In this document: piece after piece, positions 1 through 10,674 of the stretch
Numbering within the stretch: position 1 is the stretch's first letter
Layout: every line of letters starts with the position of its first letter
DNA from: Curtobacterium flaccumfaciens
Lineage (GTDB): Bacteria > Actinomycetota > Actinomycetes > Actinomycetales > Microbacteriaceae
Direction of reading: 5' to 3'
Length of the DNA stretch: 64,000 bases
Assembly (NCBI GenBank): GCA_029689965.1
Contig: CP121450.1
Span: forward strand, 3,162,001 to 3,226,000
Made by a program: the position numbers and the translations under genes
Notes under the pieces: model-generated
Seen by the model: the letters and a program-made list of their open reading frames with translations, nothing else
Databases searched by the model: none
What the model was told of the DNA's origin: nothing

Positions 1-807
1 CCTCCGGGTCGAGCGCGTGCCGACGGATCAGCAGGTCGCTCGTCTCGGCGAGCACCGACTCGAGCTCCGATCGCACCGCGGGGATCGCGATCGCGTCCGA
101 GATCTTGTCCGCGCCGGCGAGGAACCCGTGGTACGCGACGGTGGCGTGCCCGGTGTTCACCGTGAAGAGCTTGCGCTCGATGGACGCCGCGAGACCGTCG
201 ACGTAGTGCGCGCCGGGGATCTCCGGCTCGTCGCCGCCGAACGGCGTCCGGTCGATGGCCCACTCGAAGTAGGTCTCGACGGTGACGTCCAAGCCCGCGC
301 CCTCGGGCTGCGCGGGGACGATGCGGTCCACGGCGGTGTTCGCGAACACGGCCTTGGCGAGCGCCTGGTCGCGGACGTCGGACGGCAGGGCGTCGACGAT
401 GAACTCGCGGAGCCGGTCGGTCGCGTTGATGGCGTTCTCGCACGCCATGACCGCGAGCGGTGCGGCGTCCGCCGGTCGGGCCTGCAGTCCGGCGGCGATC
501 ACCGGAGCGATGAACTTGAGGACGTTCGGCCGACGGCGCAGGTGACGATCGCGGCGTTCGCGATCTCCGCGACGACGCCGGCTTCGTCCTGGGCGCTGTT
601 CAGGGCGCGGAACCCGGTGACCTCGTGGTCCCGAGCGCCGGCGCCGACCTCGTGCACGGTGTACGAGTCGGCGGCAGCCAGAGCATCGATGAGCGGTGCG
701 GCGACGTCCGCGAAGACGACCTCGTACCCGGCCTCGTGGAGCAGGAGCCCGACGAAACCGCGGCCGATGTTGCCGGCGCCGAAGTGGACGGCGGTCCCGG
801 TGCTCAC
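1..807 (-). CDS. mtlD: Mannitol-1-phosphate 5-dehydrogenase (3' end outside window; one frame break)
   Basis: Oxidises mannitol-1-phosphate, the product of the mannitol PTS, to fructose-6-phosphate with NAD+ in the cytoplasm. The GTG start at 807 overlaps the mtlF stop by four bases (GTGA), so translation is probably coupled. The NAD-binding motif [12 protein letters not shown] lies at residues 9-20; after the break the family segments [11 protein letters not shown] and ACENAINAT can be read. The frame changes near 528-529, where a GG run should be GGG (giving [11 protein letters not shown] on the minus strand). The gene runs off the left edge after roughly 268 codons, so the C-terminus is not visible. 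It is the last visible gene of the ptsI-mtlA-mtlF-mtlD operon. Confidence 0.9.
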
Positions 808-1240
808 TCGTTGACCTCGCCCAGGATCGACAGGATCGCCGCTGTGTCCGGCGCGTCCGTCAGCTTCTGGACCTCGTCCTCGTCGGAGAACACGATCGCG
901 ATCTTGGACAGGATGTCGAGGTGCTCGTTGTTGACGCCCGCGATGCCGACGACGAACCGGACGGGGTTGCCGTCCCAGTCGATCGGCGTCGCGTAGCGGA
1001 TGAACGACAGCGCCGACGACTTGATCGCGTCCTTGGCATCGTTCGTGCCGTGCGGGATCGCGAGGAAGTTCCCCATGTAGGTCGAGACGCTCTTCTCACG
1101 CTCGAGCATCGCCGGGTAGTAGTCCGCCGTGACCGCGCCGCAGCCTCGAGGATCTCGGCCGCCTCCTTCATCGCCTCCGACTTCGTCGGAGCGGTGTCCT
1201 CGGTGTGGATGCGGATCTGGCTCTCCTGCAGGACGGGCAT
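804..1240 (-). CDS. mtlF: PTS mannitol transporter subunit IIA (one frame break)
   Basis: EIIA of the mannitol phosphotransferase system, a soluble 145-residue protein that passes phosphate from HPr to the IIB domain of MtlA. The phosphorylated histidine is in AIPHGTNDA; the protein begins [14 protein letters not shown] and ends ILGEVNE. The frame breaks at 1138-1139, where CC on the plus strand should be CCC; restoring it gives [21 protein letters not shown], the normal EIIA-mannitol sequence. It sits 74 bp downstream of mtlA, separated by a strong hairpin, and overlaps mtlD. Confidence 0.9.
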
Positions 1241-1272
1241 CGGTGGTTCTCCTTGTTCTCGACGGACGTGAT

Positions 1273-1300
1273 GGAGGGGACGGCTTCCGCCGTCCCCTCC
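1273..1300 (-). promoter_or_regulatory. Intercistronic stem-loop between mtlA and mtlF
   Basis: An 11-bp perfect stem (1273-1283 with 1290-1300), extended to 12 bp by a C-G closing pair, with a GGAA tetraloop when read as mtl mRNA (a GNRA-type loop). No U tract follows, so it looks more like an mRNA-stability or attenuation element tuning mtlA against mtlF/mtlD than a full terminator. The role is inferred from position and structure. Confidence 0.6.
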
Positions 1301-1314
1301 GATACTGCACTTCG

Positions 1315-2870
1315 TTACTGGTTCTTGAGCTGTTCGACGACCTGGTCGTACTGCGGCGCGTTCATGAAGTTGCCGACCGACACGTGCTGCGCGTTCGGGT
1401 TCTTCTGCCGTGCGCGGTCCGTCAGCTCCTCCTGGGTGATGATGAGGTCCTCGTCGCCGGTGAGGTTCGCGATCGCCTTGTTGACGACCGTGACGCCCTC
1501 GATGCCGGCCTTCTTGACCTTGTTCCGGAGGACGCTGGCACCCATCGCGCTCGAGCCCATGCCGGCGTCGCAGGCGAAGACCACGTTGTGCACGGTCTTC
1601 GTCGCGGTCGCGGTGCCGGCACCGACGCCGCCGAGGGCCGCCTCGGACTCCTGCTCGTCGGCGGGGCTGCTGTTGCCGAGCAGACCCGAGGTCGCGGCGT
1701 TGACATCGCGGCCCTTGTTCGCCTGGAGCTTCGCCATCGCGGCGCTCATGTCGCCGCCACCGTTCGCCAGGTCGCGCTTGCGGGTCGCGATGAGGAAGAA
1801 CGAGGCGACCGCGAACGACACCGCGGCGGACAGGACGACCGACAGGATGACGCCGAGGAAGCTGTCCTTCGCCGTCGCGCCGAGCACGGCGAAGATCGAG
1901 CCGGGGGACGCCGGGGCGACGAGGCCGGAGTGGAAGGCGACGTTGGTCGCGACGCCCGTGGCACCACCGAGGATGACGGCGATGAACAGGACCGGCTTCT
2001 GCAGCACGTACGGGAAGTAGATCTCGTGGATGCCGCCGAGGAACTGGATGATGATCGCGCCGGGAGCGGTCGAGCGCGCGATGCCGACACCGAAGAAGGT
2101 GAAGGCGAGCAGGATGCCGAGGCCGGGGCCGGGGTTCGCCTCGAGCAGGAACAGGATCGACTTGCCGGACTCCTGCACCTGCTGCGCGCCGAGCTGGTCG
2201 AGCACGCCGTGGTTGATCGCGTTGTTGAGGAAGAACACCTTCGCCGGCTCGATGATGACGCTGGCGAGCGGGAGCAGCGAGTGCTGGACGAGGAAGTTCA
2301 CCACGTCGCCGAGGCCCTCGGCGATGAGCTTGAACAGCGGGGCGAGCCAGAAGAACCCGGCCATCGCGAGCCCGAAGCCGAGGATGCCGGCCGCGTAGTT
2401 GTTCACGAGCATCTCGAAGCCCGGCTTGACCTTGCCGTCCCAGATCCGGTCGACCTGCTTGATCAGGTACGCGCCGAGCGGGCCGCAGATCATCGCGCCG
2501 AGGATCATCGTCGTGCCGTTGGCACCGATGATGACGCCCATCGTCATGATCGAACCGACCACCGCACCGCGGGTCTCGTAGACCATCCGACCGCCCTGGA
2601 TCGCGATCGCGAGCGGGATGAGGTAGGTCAGGATCGGCCCGACGAGGCCGACGTTGGCGACGCCGCCCGTCTCACCGAAGCCGCCGAGGATGCCCACGGG
2701 CGTCCAGCCGGTCTCGATGAAGAAGGCGGTGATGATGCCCCACGCGATGAAGATCGCGATGTTGGGCATGACCATGCCGGAGAGGAACGTGCCGAACTTC
2801 TGAACGGCGACGCGTGCGCCGCCCCGCGACTTCGCGGGAGCGTCGGCGCTGCAACGGACGACGTTGTCAT
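1315..2870 (-). CDS. mtlA: PTS mannitol transporter subunit IICB (one frame break)
   Basis: Membrane permease plus IIB domain that imports mannitol and phosphorylates it. About 518 residues. The IIC part carries FLSGMVMPNIAIFIAWG and the substrate-site motif GGIHEIYFPYV; the C-terminal IIB domain starts VVFACDAGMGSSAMG with the phosphorylated cysteine. No IIA domain is fused; it is encoded separately by mtlF. The frame breaks near 2845-2846 (GG for GGG), between the start MTTSSVAAP and DAPAKSRGGARVAVQKFG. It lies 63 bp downstream of ptsI in the same operon. Confidence 0.93.
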
Positions 2871-2933
2871 GTGCGGTGACTTTCTGTGAGGAGTGCTGCT
2901 GCTGCGGTGTGAAGGGAGGTGGTGCTGGTCGGG

Positions 2934-4588
2934 TCAGGCGGCCTGCGTCGCGGCCGCGGCGGACTTCGCGGCCGCCGCCGTGCTCGCGGCGAGTGCCGCC
3001 GTCGCCATCTCGCGGGCCTGTTCGAGCGTGTAGCGGCCGAGTTCGGCGCGCACGTCGGCCAGGGCCGCGGGGTCATGGACAGGGTGGTGGCGCCGAGGCC
3101 GACGAGGACGACGGCGAGCAGCGGGTCGGCCGCGGCCTCGCCGCAGATGCCGACGGCCTTGCCCGCGGCCGCCCCGGCGCTGCCGAGCTGCGCGACGAGA
3201 CGGAGGACCGCCGGGTGCCAGGGGTCCTGGTAGGACGCGACGGTGCCGAGCATGCGGTCGGCGGCCATCGTGTACTGGGTGAGGTCGTTCGTGCCGATCG
3301 ACACGAAGTCGGCGGAGGTGAACACCTGCTCGGCCATGAGTGCGAGGGAAGGCACCTCGGCCATCACGCCGGCGGTGCGGATGCCCAGCTCGCGGGCGAG
3401 GCCGACGAAGTACTCGGTCTCCTCGGCGTCGGCGACCATCGGGGCCATCACCCAGAGGTCGGCCTCCGTCTCGGCGTCGGCCTGGGCGAGTGCCGTGAGC
3501 TGGTCGCGCAGCACCTCGGGGTGGTTCCGGAGCGCACGGAGTCCGCGGCGCCCGAGGGCCGGGTTCTCCTCGTCCTTGTCGGTCAGGAACGGCAGCGGCT
3601 TGTCGGCACCGGCGTCGAGCGCGCGGACGACGACCTTCTTGCCCGGGAACGCCTCGAGCAGCTGCTTGTAGGAGACCTTCTGTTCGTCGACGGTCGGCGC
3701 CTTCGGCGAGTCGAGGAAGAGGAACTCGGTGCGGAAGAGCCCCACGCCCTCCGCACCGAGAGCAACGGCGCCCGCGGCGTCGGCCGGGCTGCCGAGGTTC
3801 GCGAGCAGGGGCACGGTGTGGCCGTCGGCGAGGGCACCGGCCGTCAGGGGCGCGGCGGCCGCTGCGAGCCGGTCGGCGATGCGCTGCTCGACCTCGGCGA
3901 CGAGCGCCGCGGACGGGTCCGTGGTGACCGTGCCGGCAACGGCGTCGACCACGACGGGCTGCCCGTCGGTGAGCGCGTCCGCACCGGAGACGCCGACGAT
4001 GGCGGTGATGCCCTTGGCACGGGCGAGGATCGCGGTGTGCGAGGTGGGACCGCCGTCGCGGGTGACGAGCGCGAGGACCTTGTCGAGGTCGAGCAGTGCC
4101 GTGTCCGCCGGCGCGAGGTCACGCGCGACCAGCACGAAGGGGGTGTCCGACTCCGGCACGCCCGGCGCGGGGACGCCGCGGAGCTTGGCGATGATGCGCT
4201 GCGCGACGTCGTCGAGGTCGGCGGCGCGCTCCCCCATGTACCCGCCCATCGAGACGAGCAGGTCGCGGAACTGGCCGAACGCCTCGAACACCGCCCGCTC
4301 GGCGTTGGTGCCGCCGTCGATCCGGCTGTGCACGTCGTCGAGCAGGGTCGGGTCCTGCGCCATGAGCGCCTGCGCCTCGAGCACGGCCTGGGCGTCGCCA
4401 CCGGCGAGCTGTCCGCGCTTGTTGAGGTCCTCCGCCACCGCGGCGAGCGCCGTGGCGACCGCCTGCTTCGCGTCGTCGGCCGAGCCCTCGAGCGCCGCGG
4501 TCGACGGCTCGCCGAGCGGGTCGGCCATCCGGAGCACCGGGCCGTGGGCGACGCCGCGGCCGACGCCGGTGCCGAGCAGTTCGGACAT
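2934..4588 (-). CDS. ptsI: Phosphoenolpyruvate-protein phosphotransferase, EI of the PTS (one frame break)
   Basis: Enzyme I takes phosphate from PEP and passes it to HPr. About 551 residues. The start MSELLGTGVGRG at 4588 is chosen because AAGGAG lies seven bases upstream; an upstream in-frame extension lacks similarity. Active-site histidine is in GGPTSHTAILARA; the PEP-binding barrel shows GVGLFRTEFLF and SIGTNDLTQYTMAADR, and the C-terminal catalytic cysteine is in VGICGEAA. The frame breaks in the G run at 3069-3072 (one base short); restored, the protein ends ALADVRAELGRYTLEQAREMA then an alanine-rich tail. Here ptsI leads the mannitol operon while ptsH lies separately on the other strand. 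Confidence 0.93.
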
Positions 4589-4701
4589 TCGAGACTCCTT
4601 CATCTCACACGCGCTTGCGGTGGGGTGGTTCGTTCGGTGCGCGCGACGCGGAGACGGGACCCCGCCGCTGCGGCTTGAGCAGCACCATACCTCGATCCGC
4701 G

Positions 4702-4730
4702 TTGACAAACAAACACATCCGGGGATAAAA
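4702..4730 (+). promoter_or_regulatory. Divergent control region between ptsI and the DeoR-type gene
   Basis: The 264-bp gap 4589-4852 separates the mtl operon from the regulator. It contains a good -35 TTGACA (4702-4707) and an AT-rich -10 (GATAAA/ATAAAA, 4724-4730) on the plus strand, pointing to the regulator. On the minus strand the same stretch reads TGTTTGTTTGTCA, resembling the TGTTT-type repeats bound by some DeoR-family repressors, with TATGGT further along as a possible -10 for ptsI. Promoter elements are seen; operator assignment is inference. Confidence 0.5.
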
Positions 4731-4852
4731 ATGCAGAAACAGATGCCCGTTTACGTCTGGCTACCGAACCGCAAGGTCCGGATCCGCCGAGGACGTGCCC
4801 GGTCGTGTCCGTTCCGATCCGACTCCATCGCTCCGAGACGACGAGGCCCACG

Positions 4853-5623
4853 ATGTACGCACCCGAGCGCCACCAGCGCATCGTCGAGCAGGCGCGTGCG
4901 CAGGGCCGGGTCGACGTCAAGGACCTCGCCGAGCTGCTCGCCGTCACGCCCGAGACGATCCGGCGCGACCTGACGAGCCTGGAGCGGCGCGGTCTCGTCC
5001 GCAGGGCCCACGGCGGGGCGATCCCGGTCGAACGCATCACCCTGCACCCGGGCGTCGGCGACCGCGGCGGCATCAACCAGTCCGAGAAGATGGTCATCGC
5101 CGAGGCGGCGCTCGGCGAGCTGCCGGAGAACGGCTCCGTGATGATCGACGCCGGCACGTCGACGATCTGCCTGGCCGAGATGCTCCCGACCGACCGCGGT
5201 CTCACCGTGGTGACGCGCTCACTGCCGGTGGCGATGGCCGTCGCGAACCGCCCGGGCATCGACCTGCACCTGCTCGGCGGGAACATCCGGAGCGACTCGC
5301 TGGCCGGCGTCGGCACGTGGACGCACCAGCTCATCGGCATGGTCAGCGTCGACGTCGCCTTCATCAGCATCAACGGCATCACGCCCGAGCGCGGTCTGAC
5401 GACGCACAACATGGCCGAGGCCGCGGTGAAGTCCGCGATGATCAAGTCCGCCCGGCGGAGCATCCTGCTCGCCGACCACACCAAGTTCGGGCGCGAGGAG
5501 TTCGGCCGAGTCGCGCCGCTCGCCGCGATCGACACGATCATCACCGACCCGGCGGTGAACGCCGACCTCGTGCGCGAGGTCGAGGCCGCCGGAACCGAGG
5601 TGTTCTGGCCCGGCCGTCCCTGA
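4853..5623 (+). CDS. DeoR/GlpR-family transcriptional regulator of sugar metabolism
   Basis: 256 residues, the usual length. N-terminal winged HTH (about residues 5-55: RHQRIVEQARAQGRVDVKDL then TPETIRRDLTSLERRGLVRR) and a C-terminal sugar-phosphate sensor domain with DAGTSTICLAEMLP and ADHTKFGR. The start at 4853 (MYAPERHQRI) fits the family; an in-frame upstream start at 4805 would add 16 unrelated residues. Being divergent from ptsI-mtlAFD and 70 bp ahead of ptsH, it probably controls one or both in response to a sugar phosphate. Confidence 0.88.
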   Translation: MYAPERHQRIVEQARAQGRVDVKDLAELLAVTPETIRRDLTSLERRGLVRRAHGGAIPVERITLHPGVGDRGGINQSEKMVIAEAALGELPENGSVMIDAGTSTICLAEMLPTDRGLTVVTRSLPVAMAVANRPGIDLHLLGGNIRSDSLAGVGTWTHQLIGMVSVDVAFISINGITPERGLTTHNMAEAAVKSAMIKSARRSILLADHTKFGREEFGRVAPLAAIDTIITDPAVNADLVREVEAAGTEVFWPGRP

Positions 5624-5693
5624 CGGCGGTCAGTACCGTCCCACCCGGCGCTCGCTACCATGAGCGCCACCACCCATCGACAGGAGTTCATCG

Positions 5694-5966
5694 ATGTCCG
5701 AAGCCACCCGCACCGTCACCGTCGCCAGCGCGTCCGGCCTGCACGCCCGACCCGCCTCGCTCTTCGTCCAGACCGTGACGGCGTCGGGCCACCAGGTCAC
5801 GATCGCGAAGGGCGAGAAGTCCGGCAACGCGGGCAGCATCCTCGCCCTGCTCGGCCTCGGTATCGAGAACGGCGACGAGGTCACGCTCACCGTGAACGGC
5901 GACGACGCGGAGACGACGGCGGACAGCCTCGTCGAGTTCCTGCAGACGGACCACGACGCGGCCTGA
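5694..5966 (+). CDS. ptsH: Phosphocarrier protein HPr
   Basis: 90 residues. HPr carries phosphate from EI (ptsI) to the sugar-specific EIIA proteins such as MtlF. The active histidine lies in SGLHARPASLFVQT, and a serine at the Ser46-equivalent position is kept in GNAGSILALLGLGIENGDEV. AGGAG lies about nine bases upstream of the ATG. No frame break. It follows the DeoR-type gene on the same strand and is capped by a strong hairpin at 5986-6033. Confidence 0.95.
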   Translation: MSEATRTVTVASASGLHARPASLFVQTVTASGHQVTIAKGEKSGNAGSILALLGLGIENGDEVTLTVNGDDAETTADSLVEFLQTDHDAA

Positions 5967-5985
5967 GCAGCCGACGCGACCACCT

Positions 5986-6033
5986 GACGGACGGGAGGCG
6001 CGGTGCCGGCTGGCACCGCGCCTCCCGTCCGTC
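5986..6033 (+). terminator. Long perfect hairpin downstream of ptsH (repeat family copy 1)
   Basis: 22-bp perfect stem (5986-6007 with 6012-6033) and a GGCT loop. No clear T run follows, but a stem this long 20 bp after ptsH is a likely transcript end. The 14-bp core GGAGGCGCGGTGCC and the loop recur at 12131-12174 after another gene. Confidence 0.7.
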
Positions 6034-6056
6034 GTCCACGCGTTCCCGGTGCGCGC

Positions 6057-6118
6057 GGAACCAGGTTTCGGACACAGCACCGCGCCGATCCGTGGTGCCG
6101 TGTCCGGAACCTGGTTCC
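6057..6118. repeat. 25-bp inverted repeat between ptsH and xthA
   Basis: Arms 6057-6081 and 6094-6118 match at 23 of 25 positions, both differences allowing G-U pairing, around a 12-base loop. It follows the ptsH hairpin and precedes the xthA promoter. It could be a second terminator or a mobile palindromic repeat; nothing else is encoded here. Confidence 0.6.
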
Positions 6119-6174
6119 GGACGCGGCACCGCGTGCGTCGCCGCTACCCGCTCTGCCCTGTCGGTGCGCGCCGA

Positions 6175-6187
6175 TAGGGTGTTGCGC
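6175..6187 (+). promoter_or_regulatory. Leaderless promoter -10 for xthA
   Basis: TAGGGT at 6175-6180 lies exactly seven bases before the ATG, placing the transcription start on or next to the A of the start codon. No Shine-Dalgarno sequence is present. Confidence 0.55.
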
Positions 6188-7031
6188 ATGACACGCCTGC
6201 GCCTCGCATCCGTCAACGTGAACGGCGTCCGCGCCGCGTTCCGGAAGGGGATGGGCGCCTGGCTCGCCACGCGCGACGTCGACGTGCTCGCGCTGCAGGA
6301 GGTCCGCGCGTCGAGCGACGACCTCGCCGGGCTGCTCGGCGACGAGTGGGACATCGTGCACGACCCGGCGACGGCGAAGGGCCGGGCGGGGGTCGCGATC
6401 GCGTCCCGGCACAAGGCACAGATCCACCGCGTCGAGCTCGGGCCTGCGGAGTTCGACTCCGCCGGCCGTTGGCTCGAAGCCGACTACGAGATCGGCGGGA
6501 CCACCGTCACGGTCGTCTCGACGTACGTCCACTCGGGCGAGGTCGACACCCCAAAGCAGGTCGAGAAGTGGAAGTTCCTCGACGCGATGACCGAGCGGCT
6601 GCCGAAGCTCCGCGAGCACAACCCGCTCGCGGTCGTCGTCGGCGACCTCAACGTCGGGCACGACGAGCGCGACATCAAGAACTGGAAGGGCAACGTCAAG
6701 CGGGCCGGGTTCCTCCCCCGCGAACGTGCCTACTTCTCGCGGTTCTTCGGTGCCGACGGCGACCAGGTCGAGGGCGCCGACGGGTCGACCGGGCCCGGCC
6801 TCGGCTGGATCGACGTCGGCCGCGCACAGGCGGGTGACGTCGACGGCCCGTACACGTGGTGGTCGTGGCGTGGCCAGGCGTTCGACAACGACACCGGCTG
6901 GCGCATCGACTACCAGATGGCCACGCCCGACCTCGCCGCCAAGGTGACGGAGTACACGGTCGACCGCGCTGCGGCGTACGACCAGCGATGGTCCGACCAC
7001 GCCCCCGTGGTCGTCGACTACGAGCTTCTGA
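6188..7031 (+). CDS. xthA: Exodeoxyribonuclease III, AP-endonuclease family (frame break at the 3' end)
   Basis: Class II AP endonuclease / 3'-5' exonuclease of base-excision repair. About 280 residues of the EEP fold: NVNGVRAAFRKGMGAWL, the metal-binding glutamate in LALQEVR, GDLNVGH, and the terminal WRIDYQMATPDL and WSDHAPVVVDY. The observed frame runs on into trpS with implausible sequence; a one-base excess close to 7022 would give a stop at 7029-7031, so the end is inferred. Expressed from a leaderless promoter. Confidence 0.85.
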
Positions 7032-8690
<1,659 letters not shown>

Positions 8691-8699
8691 TCTCGGTCC

Positions 8700-9796
8700 G
8701 TGACCGCCATCCCTGCGCCGTCGGCCTCCCCGGCGGAGGTCCGCGCGATGCGACGTGCCCTCGAACTCGCCGCCCTCGGTCCCGCGGTCGGGACCACGCC
8801 CGGGTCGGCGCGGTCGTCCTCTCGCCCGCCGGCGAGGTCCTCGCCGAGGGGTGGCACCGGGGCGCGGGCACGCCGCACGCCGAGGTGGACGCAATGTCCA
8901 AGGTCGACCCCGCGCTCCTCCGGGGCGCGACCGCGGTGGTCACCCTCGAGCCCTGCAACCACACCGGGCGGACCGGCCCCTGCGCCGTCGCCCTGCTCGA
9001 GGCCGGGATCGGCCGGGTGGTGTACGCGATCGACGACCCGGGGCGAACGTGCACGGCGGTGCCGACCGGCTCCGTGCCGGCGGCGTCGAGGTGGTCGCGG
9101 GCGTGCTCGCCGACGAGGCCGAGGCGTTCCTCGAACGGTGGCTGCTGTCGGTGCGGCTCGGTCGGCCCTGGGTGACGGTGAAGTGGGCGTCGAGCCTCGA
9201 CGGCCGGACGGCCGCGGCGGACGGCACGAGCCGGTGGATCACCGGAGCCGCGGCGCGCCAGCACGTGCACGAGCAGCGCGCCGCGCACGACGCGATCCTG
9301 GTCGGCACCGGCACCGTCCTGGCCGACGACCCGAGCCTCACCGCGCGCGGCGACGCCGGGAGCTCCTCGCCGACCAGCCGCTGCCCGTGGTGGTGGGCGA
9401 CCGTGCGGTGCCGGACGACGCCGCGGTCCGCCGGCACCCCCGCGGGCTGGTGACCCTGCGCAGCCACGACCTCGCGACCTCGCTCGCCGCGCTCCGCGAC
9501 CACGGCGTCCACACGGTCTTCGTCGAAGGCGGACCGACGGTGGCGTCGGCGCTCATCGCCGCGGGACTCGTCGACGAGTACCTCGTCTACCTCGCCCCCG
9601 TGCTGCTCGGCGGCCCCCGTGTCGCCCTCGACGACGTCGGAGTGGGAAGCATCGGCGAGCGTCGGAGGTTGGACGTACTATCGACCACCAGCCTCGGCCC
9701 CGACCTGCTGGTCCGAGCACGACCGCACCGCGCCCCCGGCGGGTGGCGGACGAGCTCGGGAACGCGGGGCCCCAGAACGACCGGAGCATCCCATGA
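8700..9796 (+). CDS. ribD: Bifunctional riboflavin deaminase/reductase RibD (four frame breaks)
   Basis: Carries out the deaminase and reductase steps of riboflavin synthesis. About 366 residues. The N-terminal deaminase has the zinc motif GTPHAEVDA and TLEPCNHTGRTGPC; the reductase half begins PWVTVKWASSLDGRTAA and ends VFVEGGPTVASALIAAGLVDE. Breaks near 8796, 9042, 9359 and 9752 are each cured by one G or C in a run of 3-6; the restored gene ends in ATGA, overlapping the ribA start. GTG start at 8700, with TAGTCT (8688-8693) six bases upstream, a leaderless promoter pattern. Confidence 0.9.
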
Positions 9797-10455
9797 CCGA
9801 CGCACTCACCTCCCCCACGCCGGGGAGCCCGGTCCAGTTCGAGGTCTCCACGAACGTCCCGACGACCCACGGCACGTTCGAGATGCGTGCGTACCGGGAC
9901 CTCGTGACGGGTGCCGAGCACGTCGCCGTCATCGGCACCGGGCCCGACGGCGCCCGCCCCGGCAACGGTGCGCTGGTCCGCGTGCACTCGGAGTGCCTGA
10001 CGGGTGAGGCGTTCGGGTCGCTGAAGTGCGAGTGCGGGCCGCAGCTCGACGCCGCGCTCGACACCATCGCGACCGAGGGCGGCGTGGTCGTCTACCTGCG
10101 CGGGCAGGAGGGCCGCGGCATCGGGCTCATCAACAAGCTCAAGGCCTACCGCCTGCAAGAGGACGGTCTCGACACGCTCGACGCCAACCTGGCACTCGGA
10201 CTGCCGGCCGACTCGCGCGCGTACGGCGGCGCCGCGGGGATCCTCGCCGACCTGGGCATGACGAGCGTCCGACTGCTGTCGAACAACCCGGAGAAGCGCC
10301 GACAGCTCGAGGACCACGGCATCACGGTCGAGAGCCTCGTGCCGCTCGTCGTCGGCGTCTCCGCGCAGAACGCCGGGTACCTCGACACGAAGCGCGATCG
10401 GATGGGCCACCAGCTCCCCGCTCACCTCGAAGCGGGCAGCCCCACCCTGCGCTGA
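9793..10455 (+). CDS. ribA: GTP cyclohydrolase II
   Basis: First committed enzyme of riboflavin synthesis, opening GTP to the diaminopyrimidine used by RibD. 220 residues, intact, without a fused RibB domain. Zinc-binding cysteines in SECLTGEAFGSLKCECGPQ, catalytic and GTP-binding segment YLRGQEGRGIGLINKLKAY. Overlaps ribD by four bases, so the two are translationally coupled. The stop codon lies inside the first unit of a 15-bp tandem repeat. Confidence 0.93.
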   Translation: MTDALTSPTPGSPVQFEVSTNVPTTHGTFEMRAYRDLVTGAEHVAVIGTGPDGARPGNGALVRVHSECLTGEAFGSLKCECGPQLDAALDTIATEGGVVVYLRGQEGRGIGLINKLKAYRLQEDGLDTLDANLALGLPADSRAYGGAAGILADLGMTSVRLLSNNPEKRRQLEDHGITVESLVPLVVGVSAQNAGYLDTKRDRMGHQLPAHLEAGSPTLR

Positions 10456-10509
10456 ACCGGTCGCCGCTGAACCGGGCGACGCTGAACGGGGCGACGCTGA
10501 ACCGGGCGA
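10450..10509. repeat. Four tandem 15-bp repeats at the ribA stop
   Basis: Four head-to-tail copies of CGCTGAACCGGGCGA, the first with two and the third with one base change. The TGA in copy 1 is the ribA stop. The rest of the gap to 10674 holds no gene; CGATCGGTGTCCGC is repeated at about 10605 and 10637. Confidence 0.8.
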
Positions 10510-10674
10510 CCGGGCTACCTCTGGGCGGATTCGCAGGTTCACGACATCTGTCGTAGGATTGGGCTTCCGTCACAAGCGGTCCACCACCACGAACCGAACG
10601 CACCCGATCGGTGTCCGCGCCACCCTGCGCGAACCGATCGGTGTCCGCCGTCCGGAACACCGCTGTGCTCCACC

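Noticed and set aside
1129..2889. Long plus-strand open frame opposite mtlA
   Set aside because: Composition is Arg/Asp/Glu-rich shadow coding typical of GC-rich DNA; the minus strand encodes a clear MtlA.
2864..4973. Long plus-strand open frames opposite ptsI
   Set aside because: No domain, and the opposite strand encodes all Enzyme I motifs.
8700..9796. ribD as a decayed pseudogene
   Set aside because: All four breaks are single bases in G/C runs and the restored gene ends in ATGA with ribA; the same pattern hits essential genes.
10450..10509. CRISPR array
   Set aside because: Units of 15 bp are contiguous with no spacers, and there are no cas genes anywhere in the window.
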